Origin: Modestobacter altitudinis
Lineage (GTDB): Bacteria > Actinomycetota > Actinomycetes > Mycobacteriales > Geodermatophilaceae
DNA length: 57,956 bases
Assembly: GCF_005930475.1 (NCBI RefSeq)
Contig: NZ_SJEW01000027.1
Location: 1 to 57,956, forward strand
Reading direction: 5' to 3'
The notes beneath the pieces were generated by a model. It was not told the DNA's origin. It saw nothing but the letters and a program-made list of their open reading frames with translations, and did not search any database. Positions within the stretch are counted from its first letter, which is position 1. Every line of letters starts with the position of its first letter. The translations under genes and the position numbers were made by a program. Of the stretch, positions 1 to 8,552 are shown one piece after another.

Positions 1-165
1 CTCCTGGGCGGGGTCTTCGCCGGGCTGCTCGTGGGCGCGTTCGGGTCGGTGCTGCTGATCGCCCTCGGCCGGGCCGGCTGGCGCACCCGGGTGCCGTTCG
101 GCCCGCCGCTGCTGGTGGGCGCCTACGTGGCGCTATGGCTCGCCGGACCGCTGCCGGTCAGCTGA
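1..165 (+). CDS. Prepilin peptidase (A24 family), C-terminal fragment
   Basis: Only the last 54 residues are inside the window; the 5' part is cut off by the window edge. The fragment is very hydrophobic: one membrane segment over residues 3-21 (GGVFAGLLVGAFGSVLLIAL) and a second near the C-terminus. Between them lies R-VPFGPPLLVGAYVALW, which resembles the conserved PFGP-x-L-x-x-GA stretch near the end of type IV prepilin peptidases. Such a gene is commonly found just upstream of aroC in actinomycetes. The catalytic aspartates would lie outside the window, so the family call rests on this short tail and the context. The stop is 51 bases before aroC. Confidence 0.6.
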   Translation, partial: LLGGVFAGLLVGAFGSVLLIALGRAGWRTRVPFGPPLLVGAYVALWLAGPLPVS

Positions 166-203
166 TCCGTGGGTGCCGGGGCAGCGCCCGACGGGGCTGC
201 TGG

Positions 204-209
204 CAGAAT
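204..209 (+). promoter_or_regulatory. Candidate -10 element for leaderless aroC
   Basis: CAGAAT lies 7 bases before the aroC ATG, the spacing at which transcription would start on the start codon itself. No Shine-Dalgarno sequence is seen before this ATG. The same layout recurs before eight other genes in the window. No clear -35 is visible. Confidence 0.4.
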
Positions 210-216
210 CGCGCGC

Positions 217-1395
217 ATGTTGCGCTGGCTGACCGCAGGTGAGTCGCACGGTCAGCAGCTCACCGCCGTGCTGGACGGGCTGCCGGCCGGGGTGCAGGTG
301 CAGACCGCCGACGTGGACCTCCAGCTGGCCCGGCGCCGGCTCGGCCACGGCCGCGGCGCCCGGATGAGCTTCGAGACCGACGAGGTCACGATCACCGGCG
401 GGGTGCGCCACGGCGTCACCCAGGGCGGCCCGATCGCGATCCAGGTCGGCAACACCGAGTGGCCCAAGTGGTCGACGGTGATGGCGGCGGACCCGGTCGA
501 CGCCGAGGTGCTCGCCGGTCAGGCCCGCAACGCCCCGCTGACCCGGCCCCGGCCCGGCCACGCGGACCTGCCCGGGATGCAGAAGTACGGCTTCGACGAC
601 GCCCGCCCGGTGCTCGAACGGGCCAGCGCCCGGGAGACCGCCGCGCGGGTGGCGCTGGGCACGGTCGCCCAGGCGTTCCTGCACCAGGTGCTCGGCGTCC
701 GGGTGGTCAGCCACGTGGTCGCGATCGGACCGGTCGTCGTCCCCGACGGGGTGCTGCCCGGGCCGGAGGACAACCCGCGGCTCGACGAGGACCCGGTGCG
801 CTGCGCCGACCCGGCGACCAGCGAGCGGATGACCGCGGAGATCGACGACGCCCGCCGGTCCGGCGACACCCTCGGCGGGGTGATCGAGGTCGTCGTGCAC
901 GGCCTGCCGCCGGGCCTGGGCAGCCACGTGCACTGGGACCGCCGGCTGGACTCGCGGCTGGCCGGTGCGCTGATGGGCGTGCAGTCGGTGAAGGCCGTCG
1001 AGGTGGGCGACGGGCTGGAGACCTCGCGGCGCCGCGGCTCGGTGGCCCACGACGAGATCGACGTGATCGAGGGCGAGCTGTCCCGCCGCACCGACCGGGC
1101 CGGCGGCATCGAGGGCGGCATGACCAACGGCGAGGTGCTGCGGGTCCGGGCCGCGATGAAGCCGATCAGCACCGTGCCCCGCGCGCTGGCCACCGTCGAC
1201 ACCGCCACCGGAGAGGCCGCGGTCGCGATCAACCAGCGCAGCGATGCCTGCGCCGTCCCCCGGGGCAGTGTCGTGATGGAGGCGATGGTGGCCCTGGTGC
1301 TCGCCGACGCGGTGCTGGAGAAGTTCGGCGGTGACTCGGTGCCCGAGACCCGGCGCAACGTCGCGGGCTACCTCGACGGGCTCAGCTACCGGTGA
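217..1395 (+). CDS. aroC: Chorismate synthase
   Basis: Converts 5-enolpyruvylshikimate-3-phosphate to chorismate using reduced FMN, the last common step of aromatic amino acid synthesis in the cytosol. The protein is 392 residues, normal for the family. Visible signatures are the N-terminal GESHG (residues 8-12), the [15 protein letters not shown] stretch, the [13 protein letters not shown] region, EGGMTNGE and the C-terminal QRSDACAVP. An upstream in-frame GTG at 169 would add 16 low-complexity residues, but homologues begin with M[11 protein letters not shown]. The ATG at 217 is therefore preferred, and a -10-like CAGAAT 7 bases before it fits. It is the first gene of the aroC-aroK-aroB-aroQ-pepQ-efp-nusB run and overlaps aroK by four bases. 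Confidence 0.97.
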   Translation: MLRWLTAGESHGQQLTAVLDGLPAGVQVQTADVDLQLARRRLGHGRGARMSFETDEVTITGGVRHGVTQGGPIAIQVGNTEWPKWSTVMAADPVDAEVLAGQARNAPLTRPRPGHADLPGMQKYGFDDARPVLERASARETAARVALGTVAQAFLHQVLGVRVVSHVVAIGPVVVPDGVLPGPEDNPRLDEDPVRCADPATSERMTAEIDDARRSGDTLGGVIEVVVHGLPPGLGSHVHWDRRLDSRLAGALMGVQSVKAVEVGDGLETSRRRGSVAHDEIDVIEGELSRRTDRAGGIEGGMTNGEVLRVRAAMKPISTVPRALATVDTATGEAAVAINQRSDACAVPRGSVVMEAMVALVLADAVLEKFGGDSVPETRRNVAGYLDGLSYR

Positions 1396-1922
1396 CCGGG
1401 CCCGCCCTCGTCGTCGTCGGCCCGCCTGCCTCGGGCAAGACCACGGTCGGGACGGCGGTCGCGGCCGCGCTCGGCCTGGCGTTCCGGGACACCGACGCCG
1501 ACGTCGAGGCCGAGACCGGCACGACCGTCGCCGACCTGTTCGTCTCCTCCGGCGAGCCGCACTTCCGGGCCCTGGAGGAGCGCGCGGTCGCCCGGGCGCT
1601 CGCCGAGCACGACGGCGTGCTGGCCCTCGGCGGCGGTGCGGTGACCAGCGCGGCGACCCGGCAGCTGCTGGTCGCCGCCGGTCGTGCCGGGAGCGAGGTC
1701 CTCTGGCTGGACGTCGACGTGGCCTCGGCGGCCAAGCGCGCCGGGCTCTCCCGGGACCGGCCGCTGCTCGCGGTCAACCCACGCGCCATGCTGCGCACCA
1801 TGCTCGAGGCCCGCGCCCCGCTGTACGCCGAGGTCGCCACCGTGACCGTCTCCACCTCCGGCCGCCCGGTCACCGACGTGGTGGCCGAGGTGCTGGCCGC
1901 CGTCGGGTCGGTGCAGCGGTGA
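1392..1922 (+). CDS. aroK: Shikimate kinase
   Basis: Phosphorylates shikimate at the 3-OH with ATP. The 176-residue protein has the P-loop GPPASGKT at residues 10-17, the shikimate-binding [13 protein letters not shown] motif (the D-x-D pair binds substrate and Mg), and the GGGAV motif in the middle. Later R-x-x-L-Y-x-E-V-A, typical of the family's C-terminus, is also present. The GTG start overlaps the aroC stop as GTGA, and the stop overlaps aroB in the same way, so translation of the three genes is probably coupled. Nothing unusual is seen. Confidence 0.95.
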   Translation: MTGPALVVVGPPASGKTTVGTAVAAALGLAFRDTDADVEAETGTTVADLFVSSGEPHFRALEERAVARALAEHDGVLALGGGAVTSAATRQLLVAAGRAGSEVLWLDVDVASAAKRAGLSRDRPLLAVNPRAMLRTMLEARAPLYAEVATVTVSTSGRPVTDVVAEVLAAVGSVQR

Positions 1923-2983
1923 CCGCGCGGCGGATCACGGTGGCCGGCGACCGGCCCTACGACGTCCTCATCGGCCCCGGCGTGCAGGCGCAGCTCGGGC
2001 TCGTGCTCGACGGCACCGCCCGGGCCGCCGTGGTGCACAGCCGTGCCCTGGTCGCCGCGGCCGGCGCGGCGGTGGAGACCCTGCAGCAGTCCGGGATCGC
2101 CGCCGAGGCGGTCGTCGTCCCCGACGGCGAGGCCGCCAAGACCGCCGAGGTGGCCGCCGGTGCGTGGGAGCAGTTCGGCCGGCTCGGGCTGACCCGCTCC
2201 GACGCGGTCGTCGGCATCGGCGGGGGAGCGGTGACCGACCTGGCCGGCTTCCTCGCCGCCACCTGGCTGCGCGGCGTGCGGGTGGTGCAGGTGCCGACCA
2301 GCCTGCTCGGCATGGTCGACGCGGCCGTGGGCGGCAAGACCGGCATCAACACCGCCGCCGGGAAGAACCTGGTGGGCGCGTTCCACCCGCCTGCTGCCGT
2401 CCTGGCCGACACCGACGCACTCGCCGGGCTGCCCGGGGCGGAGTTCCGGTCCGGGCTCGCCGAGGTCGTCAAGTGCGGCTTCATCGCCGACGGGCGGGTG
2501 CTGGAGCTGCTCGAGGCCGACCCGACCGGGCGCGCCGACACCGCCGAGCTCATCGCCCGGGCGGTGCAGGTCAAGGCCGACGCCGTCGGCGAGGACCTCT
2601 ACGACACCGGCCGCCGCGAGTTCCTCAACTACGGCCACACGCTCGCGCACGCCATCGAGCGGGTCGAGGACTTCGGCTGGCGGCACGGCGAGGCCGTCGC
2701 GGTCGGCCTGGTCTTCGCCGCCGAGCTGGCCGCGGCCGCCGGGCGGCTGAGCCGGGCCGATGCCGACCGGCACCGCGAGCTGGTCGCCGCGATGGGCCTG
2801 CCGACGAGCTACCGAGGCGACTGGGCGGCCCTGCAGTCGGTGATGCGGATCGACAAGAAGGCCCGCGGTGCGTCGCTGCGCTTCGTCGTCCTCGACGGGC
2901 TCGGCAACCCCACGATCCTGACCGACCCCGACCAGGCCTGGCTCGACGCCGCCTGGGCAGCCGTCAACGGAGAGGCCGCATGA
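1919..2983 (+). CDS. aroB: 3-dehydroquinate synthase
   Basis: Converts 3-deoxy-D-arabino-heptulosonate 7-phosphate to 3-dehydroquinate using NAD and a divalent metal. With the GTG at 1919 the protein has 354 residues, the usual size. NAD-binding [11 protein letters not shown] starts at residue 101. It is followed by [29 protein letters not shown] and the E-V-V-K segment. Metal-ligand segments [11 protein letters not shown] and [10 protein letters not shown] are present. The reading frame is open upstream through aroK, but the family N-terminus and the GTGA overlap with aroK fix the start at 1919. The stop overlaps the aroQ ATG. Confidence 0.95.
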   Translation: MTARRITVAGDRPYDVLIGPGVQAQLGLVLDGTARAAVVHSRALVAAAGAAVETLQQSGIAAEAVVVPDGEAAKTAEVAAGAWEQFGRLGLTRSDAVVGIGGGAVTDLAGFLAATWLRGVRVVQVPTSLLGMVDAAVGGKTGINTAAGKNLVGAFHPPAAVLADTDALAGLPGAEFRSGLAEVVKCGFIADGRVLELLEADPTGRADTAELIARAVQVKADAVGEDLYDTGRREFLNYGHTLAHAIERVEDFGWRHGEAVAVGLVFAAELAAAAGRLSRADADRHRELVAAMGLPTSYRGDWAALQSVMRIDKKARGASLRFVVLDGLGNPTILTDPDQAWLDAAWAAVNGEAA

Positions 2984-3414
2984 CCATCCAGGTGCTGAAC
3001 GGCGCCAACCTCGGCCGGCTCGGCAGCCGCGAGCCGCTGATCTACGGCGACACGACGTACCCCGAGCTGGTCGGGCTCATCGAGGCCGCCGCCGCGGAAC
3101 TCGGGCTGGACGTCGTCGTCCGGCAGACCGACTCCGAGGCCGAGCTGCTCGGCTGGGTGCACGACGCCGCCGACGCCGGGGACGCCGTGGTGATCAACCC
3201 CGGCGGCTGGTCGCACACCTCGGTGGTGCTGGCCGACGCGCTCGCCGCGCTGACCGGGCCGCTGGTCGAGGTGCACATCAGCAACATCCACCGCCGGGAG
3301 GCCTTCCGGCACCACTCCTACGTCTCGGGCGTCGCCGACGGCGTGATCGCCGGGCTGGGCATCGCCGGGTACGAGCTGGCGCTGCGCTACCTGGCCGGAA
3401 AGGGCGTCCGATGA
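2980..3414 (+). CDS. aroQ: Type II 3-dehydroquinate dehydratase
   Basis: Dehydrates 3-dehydroquinate to 3-dehydroshikimate by the type II (trans-elimination) route. The protein has 144 residues, typical of the dodecameric enzyme. The active-site loop lies in [18 protein letters not shown] near the N-terminus (N, R and the catalytic Tyr). [10 protein letters not shown] and [15 protein letters not shown] follow, the latter carrying the catalytic His. ATG 2980 overlaps the aroB stop by four bases and the stop overlaps pepQ by four. Shikimate dehydrogenase and DAHP synthase are not in this window. Confidence 0.95.
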   Translation: MTIQVLNGANLGRLGSREPLIYGDTTYPELVGLIEAAAAELGLDVVVRQTDSEAELLGWVHDAADAGDAVVINPGGWSHTSVVLADALAALTGPLVEVHISNIHRREAFRHHSYVSGVADGVIAGLGIAGYELALRYLAGKGVR

Positions 3415-4514
3415 CCCGGGAGGCAGGGCGCCGCGACCGGCTGCGGGCCACCGCTGCGGAGGCGGGGCTGGACGCCGTCCTGGTCACCAACCTGCTCAAC
3501 GTCCGCTACCTGACCGGGTTCACCGGGTCCAACGGTGCGCTGCTGCTGCGCACCGACGGAGCGGACCTGTTCGGGACCGACGGCCGGTACACGACCCAGG
3601 CCGGCACCCAGGTGCCCGACGTCGAGCTGCTGGTCGACCGGGCCACCACCTCGGCGCTGGCGGCCGAGGCGGTGCGGCGCGGTTCCGGGCGCATCGGCTA
3701 CGAGTCCCACGACGTGACCGTCGACGGGCTGCGGGGGCTCGAGCGGGTGCTCACCGACACCGCCGGCAGCGGCCGGGCCGCCGAGCTGGTGAGCATCCGG
3801 CGGGCGGTCGAGGCGCTGCGCGCGGTCAAGGACGACGCCGAGATCGAGGCGCTGCGCCAGGCGTGCGCGGTCGCCGACCGGGCGCTGGCCGAGCTCGCCG
3901 CCGAGGGCGCGCTCCGGCCGGGCCGCAGCGAGCTGGAGGTCGGCCGGGAGCTGGACGCCCGGATGCTCACCCTGGGCGCCGAGGCCCCCAGCTTCGAGAC
4001 CATCGTGGCGACCGGGGCGAACTCGGCGATCCCGCACCACCGACCCGACACCTCCGTGCTCCGCGACGGCGACCTCCTGAAGCTCGACTTCGGTGCCACC
4101 GTCGCCGGCTACCACTCCGACATGACCCGCACGCTGGTCCTCGGGCACGCCGCGGACTGGCAGCGCGAGGTGTACGAGCTGGTCGCGGCGTCGCAGGCCG
4201 CCGGCCGCGCGGCGCTGGCGGTGGGAGCCGACGTCATCGCCGTCGACGCCGCGTCCCGCGACGTGATCGTCGAGGCCGGTCACGGCGACCACTTCACCCA
4301 CGGCCTCGGGCACGGGGTGGGCCTGGAGATCCACGAGGCACCGGGCATCTCCGCGCTCGGCGCAGGTACCCTGAGCGCTGGCATGGCCGTCACCGTGGAG
4401 CCTGGCGTCTACCTGCCCGGCCACGGCGGTGTCCGGATCGAGGACACCCTGGTGGTCACGGACGACGAGCCCGAGTTGTTGACCCTCACGAGCAAGGAAC
4501 TGCTGGTCCTCTAG
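3411..4514 (+). CDS. pepQ: Xaa-Pro peptidase, M24 family
   Basis: A cytosolic aminopeptidase P / prolidase-type metallopeptidase of 367 residues. The N-terminal creatinase-like domain covers about residues 1-130 ([17 protein letters not shown] is typical). The C-terminal pita-bread domain supplies the five dinuclear-metal ligands: Asp in KLDFGA, Asp in HSDMTRT, His in [14 protein letters not shown], Glu in TVEPGVY and Glu in RIEDT. The gene sits directly between aroQ and efp, a classic position, and overlaps aroQ by four bases. Its stop codon is immediately followed by the efp ATG. Whether it acts on dipeptides or longer peptides cannot be told from the sequence. Confidence 0.9.
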   Translation: MTREAGRRDRLRATAAEAGLDAVLVTNLLNVRYLTGFTGSNGALLLRTDGADLFGTDGRYTTQAGTQVPDVELLVDRATTSALAAEAVRRGSGRIGYESHDVTVDGLRGLERVLTDTAGSGRAAELVSIRRAVEALRAVKDDAEIEALRQACAVADRALAELAAEGALRPGRSELEVGRELDARMLTLGAEAPSFETIVATGANSAIPHHRPDTSVLRDGDLLKLDFGATVAGYHSDMTRTLVLGHAADWQREVYELVAASQAAGRAALAVGADVIAVDAASRDVIVEAGHGDHFTHGLGHGVGLEIHEAPGISALGAGTLSAGMAVTVEPGVYLPGHGGVRIEDTLVVTDDEPELLTLTSKELLVL

Positions 4515-5075
4515 ATGGCTACCACCAACGACCTCAAGAACGGCACCGTCCTCAACCTGGACGGGCAGCTGTGGACCGTGACCGACTTCCAGCACGTGAA
4601 GCCGGGCAAGGGCGGCGCCTTCGTGCGCACCACCCTCAAGAACGTGCTCTCGGGCAAGGTCGTCGACCGCACCTTCAACGCCGGCACCAAGGTCGAGACG
4701 GCGAACGTCGACAAGCGCTCGATGACCTACCTGTACGCCGACGGCACCGACTACGTCTTCATGGACGGCGACACCTTCGAGCAGATCTACGTCCCGGCCG
4801 CCACCCTCGGCGACGGCGCGAGCTACCTGCTGGAGAACACCGAGGTCGTCGTGGCGGTGCACGACGACACCCCCCTGTACGTCGAGCTGCCGGTGACCAT
4901 GGAGCTCGTGGTGCAGCACACCGACCCGGGTCTGCAGGGCGACCGCTCCACCGGTGGCACCAAGCCCGCCACCCTGGAGACCGGCGCGGAGATCCAGGTC
5001 CCGCTGTTCATCACCACCGGCGAGAAGCTGAAGGTGGACACCCGCGACGGTCGTTACCTCGGCCGGGTCAGCTGA
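4515..5075 (+). CDS. efp: Translation elongation factor P
   Basis: Binds between the P and E sites of the ribosome and relieves stalling at consecutive prolines. The 186-residue protein has the three beta-barrel layout (KOW-like, OB, C-terminal OB). The loop reaching the peptidyl-transferase centre carries KPGKGGAF with Lys at residue 32. The C-terminal signature runs through [13 protein letters not shown] see no linked lysyl-modification genes (epmA/epmB) or deoxyhypusine-type genes here, so the lysine may be unmodified, as reported for actinobacterial EF-P. Its ATG directly follows the pepQ stop codon, and nusB starts four bases after its stop. Confidence 0.96.
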   Translation: MATTNDLKNGTVLNLDGQLWTVTDFQHVKPGKGGAFVRTTLKNVLSGKVVDRTFNAGTKVETANVDKRSMTYLYADGTDYVFMDGDTFEQIYVPAATLGDGASYLLENTEVVVAVHDDTPLYVELPVTMELVVQHTDPGLQGDRSTGGTKPATLETGAEIQVPLFITTGEKLKVDTRDGRYLGRVS

Positions 5076-5079
5076 CCTC

Positions 5080-5487
5080 GTGAGCGCTCGTTCCAAGGCG
5101 CGCAAGCGCGCGGTCGACGTCCTCTACGAGGCCGACCTGCGCCGCAACGACCCGCTCGCCGTGCTGCGCGACCGCATCGCCGACGGCAACCCCCCGGTGC
5201 CCGACCACGCCGTCCGGTTGGTCGAGGGCGCGGTCGAGCAGGGCGCCCGGATAGACGAGCTGATCGAGGAGCACGCGCAGGGCTGGTCGCTGGACCGGCT
5301 GCCCGACGTGGACCGCGCGATCCTGCGGATGGCGGTCTACGAGCTGCTGTGGGTCGACGACGTCCCCGATGCGGTGGTCATCGACGAGGCGGTGGAGCTG
5401 GCCAAGGCGCTCTCGACCGACGACTCCCCGGCCTACGTCAACGGCGTGCTCGGCGGCATCGTCAAGGCCGAGATCCCCACCCAGTAG
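5080..5487 (+). CDS. nusB: Transcription antitermination factor NusB
   Basis: With S10 (NusE), binds boxA of rRNA leader RNA and supports antitermination. The protein is 135 residues and all-helical. Family hallmarks are ARSKARKRAVDVLYEADLR at the N-terminus, DRLPDVDRAILRMAVYEL in the middle, and PDAVVIDEAVELAK followed by PAYVNGVLGGI. The GTG start lies four bases after the efp stop with no separate promoter, so it belongs to the upstream operon. The next genes run the other way and a strong hairpin separates them. Confidence 0.94.
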   Translation: MSARSKARKRAVDVLYEADLRRNDPLAVLRDRIADGNPPVPDHAVRLVEGAVEQGARIDELIEEHAQGWSLDRLPDVDRAILRMAVYELLWVDDVPDAVVIDEAVELAKALSTDDSPAYVNGVLGGIVKAEIPTQ

Positions 5488-5501
5488 GGATCCCTCCCGC
5501 T

Positions 5502-5533
5502 CGCCCCGGTCCCGTGCGGGAGCCACCGGGGCG
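5502..5533. terminator. Hairpin between convergent nusB and methyltransferase genes
   Basis: A 9-base perfect inverted repeat (CGCCCCGGT at 5502-5510 and ACCGGGGCG at 5525-5533) encloses a second small stem (CCCG/CGGG). It lies between the stop of nusB and the stop of the minus-strand gene, so it can serve both strands. No U-tract follows, as is usual in high-GC actinomycetes. Confidence 0.55.
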
Positions 5534-5535
5534 CG

Positions 5536-6381
5536 TCATGGACGACGGGCGGTGACGAGCCAGGCCGACGAGCCGTAGGCGACCCGGTCCCCGTCCCGGT
5601 GCTCCTCCAGGCTGATCCGGAGCCGACCGCGGGCCTCGGCCCGTCCGGCGTCGTCCAGCCCGTCGAGCAGCCAGCCGAGGAAGCCGAGCACGAAGCGCTC
5701 CGCGTCGTCCGGGTCCCGTCCGAGGACCAGCGGCGCGCTGACCTGCTCCAGGCGACGGTCGGTGTAGCCGGCCCCGGCGAGCAGACCGTGCACGCGCTCG
5801 GGGTCGCTGAGCGAGAACGGTCCCGGCGCGTCCGGCGCGGGTGCCGGCAGCGCCCGGCCGGCGAGGGCACCGGCGAGCGCGGGCAGCCACTCGTTCGCCT
5901 GCAGGGGACCCCACACCAGCTGGACGAGCCGGCCACCCGAGCGGGTGGCCCGGGCGAGGTTCGCGAACGCGGCCGGCGGGTTCCCGAAGAACATCGTCCC
6001 GGTCCGGCTGAGGACCAGGTCGACGGACGCCTCGGGGAACGGGTGGACCTGCGCGTCCGCCTGGAGGAAACGGGCGCCGGGCAGGCCCTCCTGCCGAGCC
6101 AGGTCACGGGCGACCTCGATCATCCGGGCGGACAGGTCCACGCCGAGGGCGGACGACGCGCCGTCACGCACGGCATCGCGCGTCACCTGGCCGGTGCCGC
6201 AGCCCACGTCGAGGACGGCGCCCCCGGCAGGCACGGCGGCCGCCGCCCGGAGGGCCTCGCGGTAGCCGCTGACGCTGGTGTCGAAGCGCTGCGCCTCCGC
6301 GGCCCACGTGGCGCCCGCCGTCCCGTTCCAGGCGTGCGCCTGCTCCCGGTTCGACGGGTCCACGGTCACGTCCTGCGACAT
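5536..6381 (-). CDS. Class I SAM-dependent methyltransferase
   Basis: A 281-residue soluble methyltransferase. The SAM-binding motif I is AVLDVGCGTGQVTRDA, about a third of the way in. GVDLSARMIEVA then provides the acidic residue that contacts the ribose. FLQADAQVHPF and VDLVLSRTGTMFFGNP match motifs II/III. The fold resembles UbiE/Methyltransf_11-type small-molecule enzymes; the substrate is not readable from sequence. The start was placed at the ATG at 6381 because a GGAGGAG lies just before it and the open frame upstream only covers the P450 gene in another frame. It ends the P450-methyltransferase pair (32-base gap), suggesting the two modify the same small molecule. Confidence 0.88.
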   Translation of the reverse strand: MSQDVTVDPSNREQAHAWNGTAGATWAAEAQRFDTSVSGYREALRAAAAVPAGGAVLDVGCGTGQVTRDAVRDGASSALGVDLSARMIEVARDLARQEGLPGARFLQADAQVHPFPEASVDLVLSRTGTMFFGNPPAAFANLARATRSGGRLVQLVWGPLQANEWLPALAGALAGRALPAPAPDAPGPFSLSDPERVHGLLAGAGYTDRRLEQVSAPLVLGRDPDDAERFVLGFLGWLLDGLDDAGRAEARGRLRISLEEHRDGDRVAYGSSAWLVTARRP

Positions 6382-6413
6382 GCGCTCCTCCTGGAGGCCG
6401 GCGGCGGGATCGG

Positions 6414-7628
6414 TCAGCCCGGGCGGGACACCGCCACGGGGAGCGAGGTCAGCCCGTGCATGAGCATGCTCGGGCGGAGCAGCAGGCGGTCCGGGTCGGT
6501 GGCCAGCCGCAGGTCGGGACACCGGCCGAGCAGACGCTCGAGGGCGATCCGCCCTTCCAGCCGGGCGAGCGGTGCGCCCAGGCAGTGGTGCACCCCGTGC
6601 CCGAACGCCGTGTGGGGCAGCGGCGGCCTCCGCCGCGGCTGGAACACATCGGCCCCTCGGTGGCGCGGGTCGCGGCCGGCGGCCAGCACGGACGGGACGA
6701 CGACGTCGCCCGGGGCGATCGGGGTGCCTGCGAGCTCGACCGGGGCGGCGGCGATCCGAGGGGTGGCGACCTGCACCGGTCCCTCGTAGCGCAACACCTC
6801 TTCCACCACCGCGGGCAGCAGGGTCGCGTCGGTGCGGACGGCCGCCAGTTCCTCGGGGTGCACGAGCAGGGTGAGCGTGCCGTTGGCGATCAGGTTCACC
6901 GTCGTCTCCTGCCCGGCGATCAGCAGCAGGAAGACCATGCTGGTCAGCTCGTCCTCGCTGAGCCGGTCCGTCCCGTCGCGCGCCGCGACCAGCGCATCGA
7001 GCAGGTCGTCGGCCGGCGTCCGTCGTCTGCGGTCGAGGAGGTCCCGGACGTAGCCGACCAACGCGGTGGCCGAGTGCACCCAGTCGGAGACGGGCGCGAG
7101 CGAGCCGCTGATCAGCGTGGTCGACCAGCCGCGGAACGCGGGTGCGTCGTCGGCGGGTATGCCCAGCAGCTCGCACAGGACGGTCATGGGCAGCGGGAAG
7201 GCGTACGCCGCGATCAGGTCGGTCTCCGACGCGGCGTCGGCCAGCATCCGGTCCAGCAGCTCGTCGGCGACCTGCTCGATCCGCGGGCCGAGGGCCTCCA
7301 CCCGTGGCCGGGTGAAGGCCGACGACACCAGCCGACGGAGCCGGGTGTGGTCGGGAGGATCGAGGTGCAGCAGGTCGCTCATCATGGCGTGGTGCACGTC
7401 GGCGGGCAGCGGCTGGCCGGGCACCACGGGCGGCGGCCCGCCCTTGACCAGACGCGGGTCGGCGAGTGCCTGCCGCACCTCGTCGTAGCCGGTCACCAGC
7501 CACGCCGGCTCGCCGTCCGGCAGGCGGACACGGTGCACCGTGCCGCTGGCCGCGAGGTCGGCGTGGACCTCGTGGCGCTCGGCGAGGGTGGTCGCGGCGA
7601 AGGGAGTGCGCGCGCTGTCCGTGGTCAT
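6414..7628 (-). CDS. Cytochrome P450
   Basis: A 404-residue bacterial class I P450, expected to need a separate ferredoxin and reductase (none is seen nearby). All hallmark motifs are present: the I-helix oxygen-activation motif AGQETT at residues 238-243, the K-helix E277-x-x-R280, and the heme loop FGHGVHHCLG with Cys349 as axial thiolate. LHLDPPDHTRLRRLV early in the protein is typical of CYP105/107-like macrolide and secondary-metabolite P450s. It is the first gene of the minus-strand pair and is followed by the methyltransferase. Both interrupt the usual nusB-bldD adjacency. Substrate unknown. Confidence 0.93.
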   Translation of the reverse strand: MTTDSARTPFAATTLAERHEVHADLAASGTVHRVRLPDGEPAWLVTGYDEVRQALADPRLVKGGPPPVVPGQPLPADVHHAMMSDLLHLDPPDHTRLRRLVSSAFTRPRVEALGPRIEQVADELLDRMLADAASETDLIAAYAFPLPMTVLCELLGIPADDAPAFRGWSTTLISGSLAPVSDWVHSATALVGYVRDLLDRRRRTPADDLLDALVAARDGTDRLSEDELTSMVFLLLIAGQETTVNLIANGTLTLLVHPEELAAVRTDATLLPAVVEEVLRYEGPVQVATPRIAAAPVELAGTPIAPGDVVVPSVLAAGRDPRHRGADVFQPRRRPPLPHTAFGHGVHHCLGAPLARLEGRIALERLLGRCPDLRLATDPDRLLLRPSMLMHGLTSLPVAVSRPG

Positions 7629-7717
7629 GGCGGTCCCGTGGGTGCGGCGGCGGTCGACGGTGCCCAGCGTGCTCGCTCCGGGCCCTCGGGAACACCCTGC
7701 TCCGGCCCCTGGTGCCG

Positions 7718-7747
7718 GCCCCGCCGCAGACCTGCAGGCGGTGGGGC
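7718..7747 (-). terminator. Candidate terminator downstream of bldD
   Basis: Ten-base arms (7718-7727 and 7738-7747) with a single mismatch on the minus-strand RNA and a 10-base loop. It begins 8 bases after the bldD stop codon. It would insulate bldD from the co-oriented P450 gene downstream. Confidence 0.45.
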
Positions 7748-7754
7748 CCTCCGG

Positions 7755-8297
7755 TCAGCGCGGGGAGCGGCGGCGATCGCCCCAGGCGGGCTCGTCGTCG
7801 TCGACGTCGGCGTAGATGCTGCCGTCGGCGCCGGGGGAGAGCACGCCCCACTCGATGAGCCGGGTGGTCAGCTCGTCGGGGCTCATGTCGTAGATGATCG
7901 CCAGGGACTTGAGGTCCTCGGCGCGGATCGACAGCACCTTGCCGTTGTAGTCGTGCCGCTGCGCCTGGATCGTCGAGGCGTAGCGCGCGAGCGGGCCGGC
8001 CTCGTCGGCGGGCAGCGAGCCCAGCGACTCCAGGTTCAGCACGATCTTGGTGCTCTTGGTGACCGCGGAGCTGGGCCGCGGGTCGGGCAGGAGCTCGGAG
8101 ACCGGCACGCCGTAGAACACGGCGAGCTCGGAGAGCCGCTGCACGGTGACAGCACGGTCGCCGCGCTCGTACGAGCCGACGACGACGGCCTTCCACCGGC
8201 CGTGGGACTTGTCCTCCACGCCCTGCAACGACAGTCCTTGCTGGTTGCGGATGGCCCGCAGGCGGGCGCCAAGCGCCCTGGAGTAGTCGGTGCTCAT
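7755..8297 (-). CDS. bldD: Developmental regulator BldD (c-di-GMP-binding)
   Basis: Homologue of the Streptomyces master repressor of development. The 180-residue protein has an N-terminal XRE-type helix-turn-helix (about residues 6-68: ALGARLRAIRNQQGLSLQGVE, then GSYERGDRAVTVQRL). Its C-terminal c-di-GMP-binding domain follows. The Streptomyces motif is RGD-x8-RQDD; here it reads R114-H-D116, eight residues, then R125-A-E-D128, so charge pattern and spacing are kept. The ATG at 8297 was chosen because it matches the BldD N-terminus; upstream in-frame sequence is low-complexity. It is divergent from pyrR, and a BldD-box-like sequence lies in its own upstream region, suggesting autoregulation. 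Confidence 0.93.
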   Translation of the reverse strand: MSTDYSRALGARLRAIRNQQGLSLQGVEDKSHGRWKAVVVGSYERGDRAVTVQRLSELAVFYGVPVSELLPDPRPSSAVTKSTKIVLNLESLGSLPADEAGPLARYASTIQAQRHDYNGKVLSIRAEDLKSLAIIYDMSPDELTTRLIEWGVLSPGADGSIYADVDDDEPAWGDRRRSPR

Positions 8298-8340
8298 GAC
8301 CCTCTGCTCACTGACTGTCGTCGTATCGGGACGGTACTGG

Positions 8341-8353
8341 TGACGCAGAGTAC
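8341..8353. promoter_or_regulatory. Candidate BldD box upstream of bldD
   Basis: TGACGCAGAGTAC matches the published BldD consensus TNACNC(A/T)GNGTNA at all but the last position on the plus strand, and likewise on the minus strand, because the site is nearly palindromic. It lies 44 bases upstream of the bldD ATG. Streptomyces BldD is known to bind its own promoter. Confidence 0.55.
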
Positions 8354-8509
8354 TGGTTGCGGGGTGGCGGCAACAGTCAGGTGGCCCCGATGGGTCAGAT
8401 CTCTCACCAGGACCGGGTGAACGGGCGCGAGCGGGGTCACAACGCGCTGTGCAGTACCGTCGTCCGCGGTCCACACCGCCGCCGGCGCAGCCGCGTCGAC
8501 GACGGCCCA

Positions 8510-8546
8510 CTCCTTTAACGACCCGTCCCGTGAGGCGGGGAAGGAG
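8510..8546 (+). promoter_or_regulatory. PyrR-binding hairpin sequestering the pyrR Shine-Dalgarno
   Basis: The left arm CTCCTT (8510-8515) pairs with AAGGAG (8541-8546), which is part of the ribosome binding site AAGGAGG five to six bases before the pyrR ATG. Between the arms lie TTAAC, GTCCCGTGAGGC and a short inner CCC/GGG stem. Order and sequence match the Bacillus PyrR binding loop (CCTTTAA, GTCC-x-GAGAGGC, AAGGA). Binding of UMP-PyrR would stabilise the stem and block translation, as described for mycobacterial pyrR leaders. Confidence 0.75.
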
Positions 8547-8552
8547 GCTGCG

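Noticed and set aside
6382-8196. Very long minus-strand open frame continuing upstream of the methyltransferase
   Set aside because: It only reads the P450 and bldD genes in another frame, is Arg/Gly/Ala-rich, and the methyltransferase has its own ATG with a good ribosome binding site at 6381.
8404-8420. TCACC-N7-GGTGA as the main BldD site
   Set aside because: The spacing does not fit the 5-base centre of the BldD consensus; the site at 8341-8353 fits far better. Kept only as a side note.
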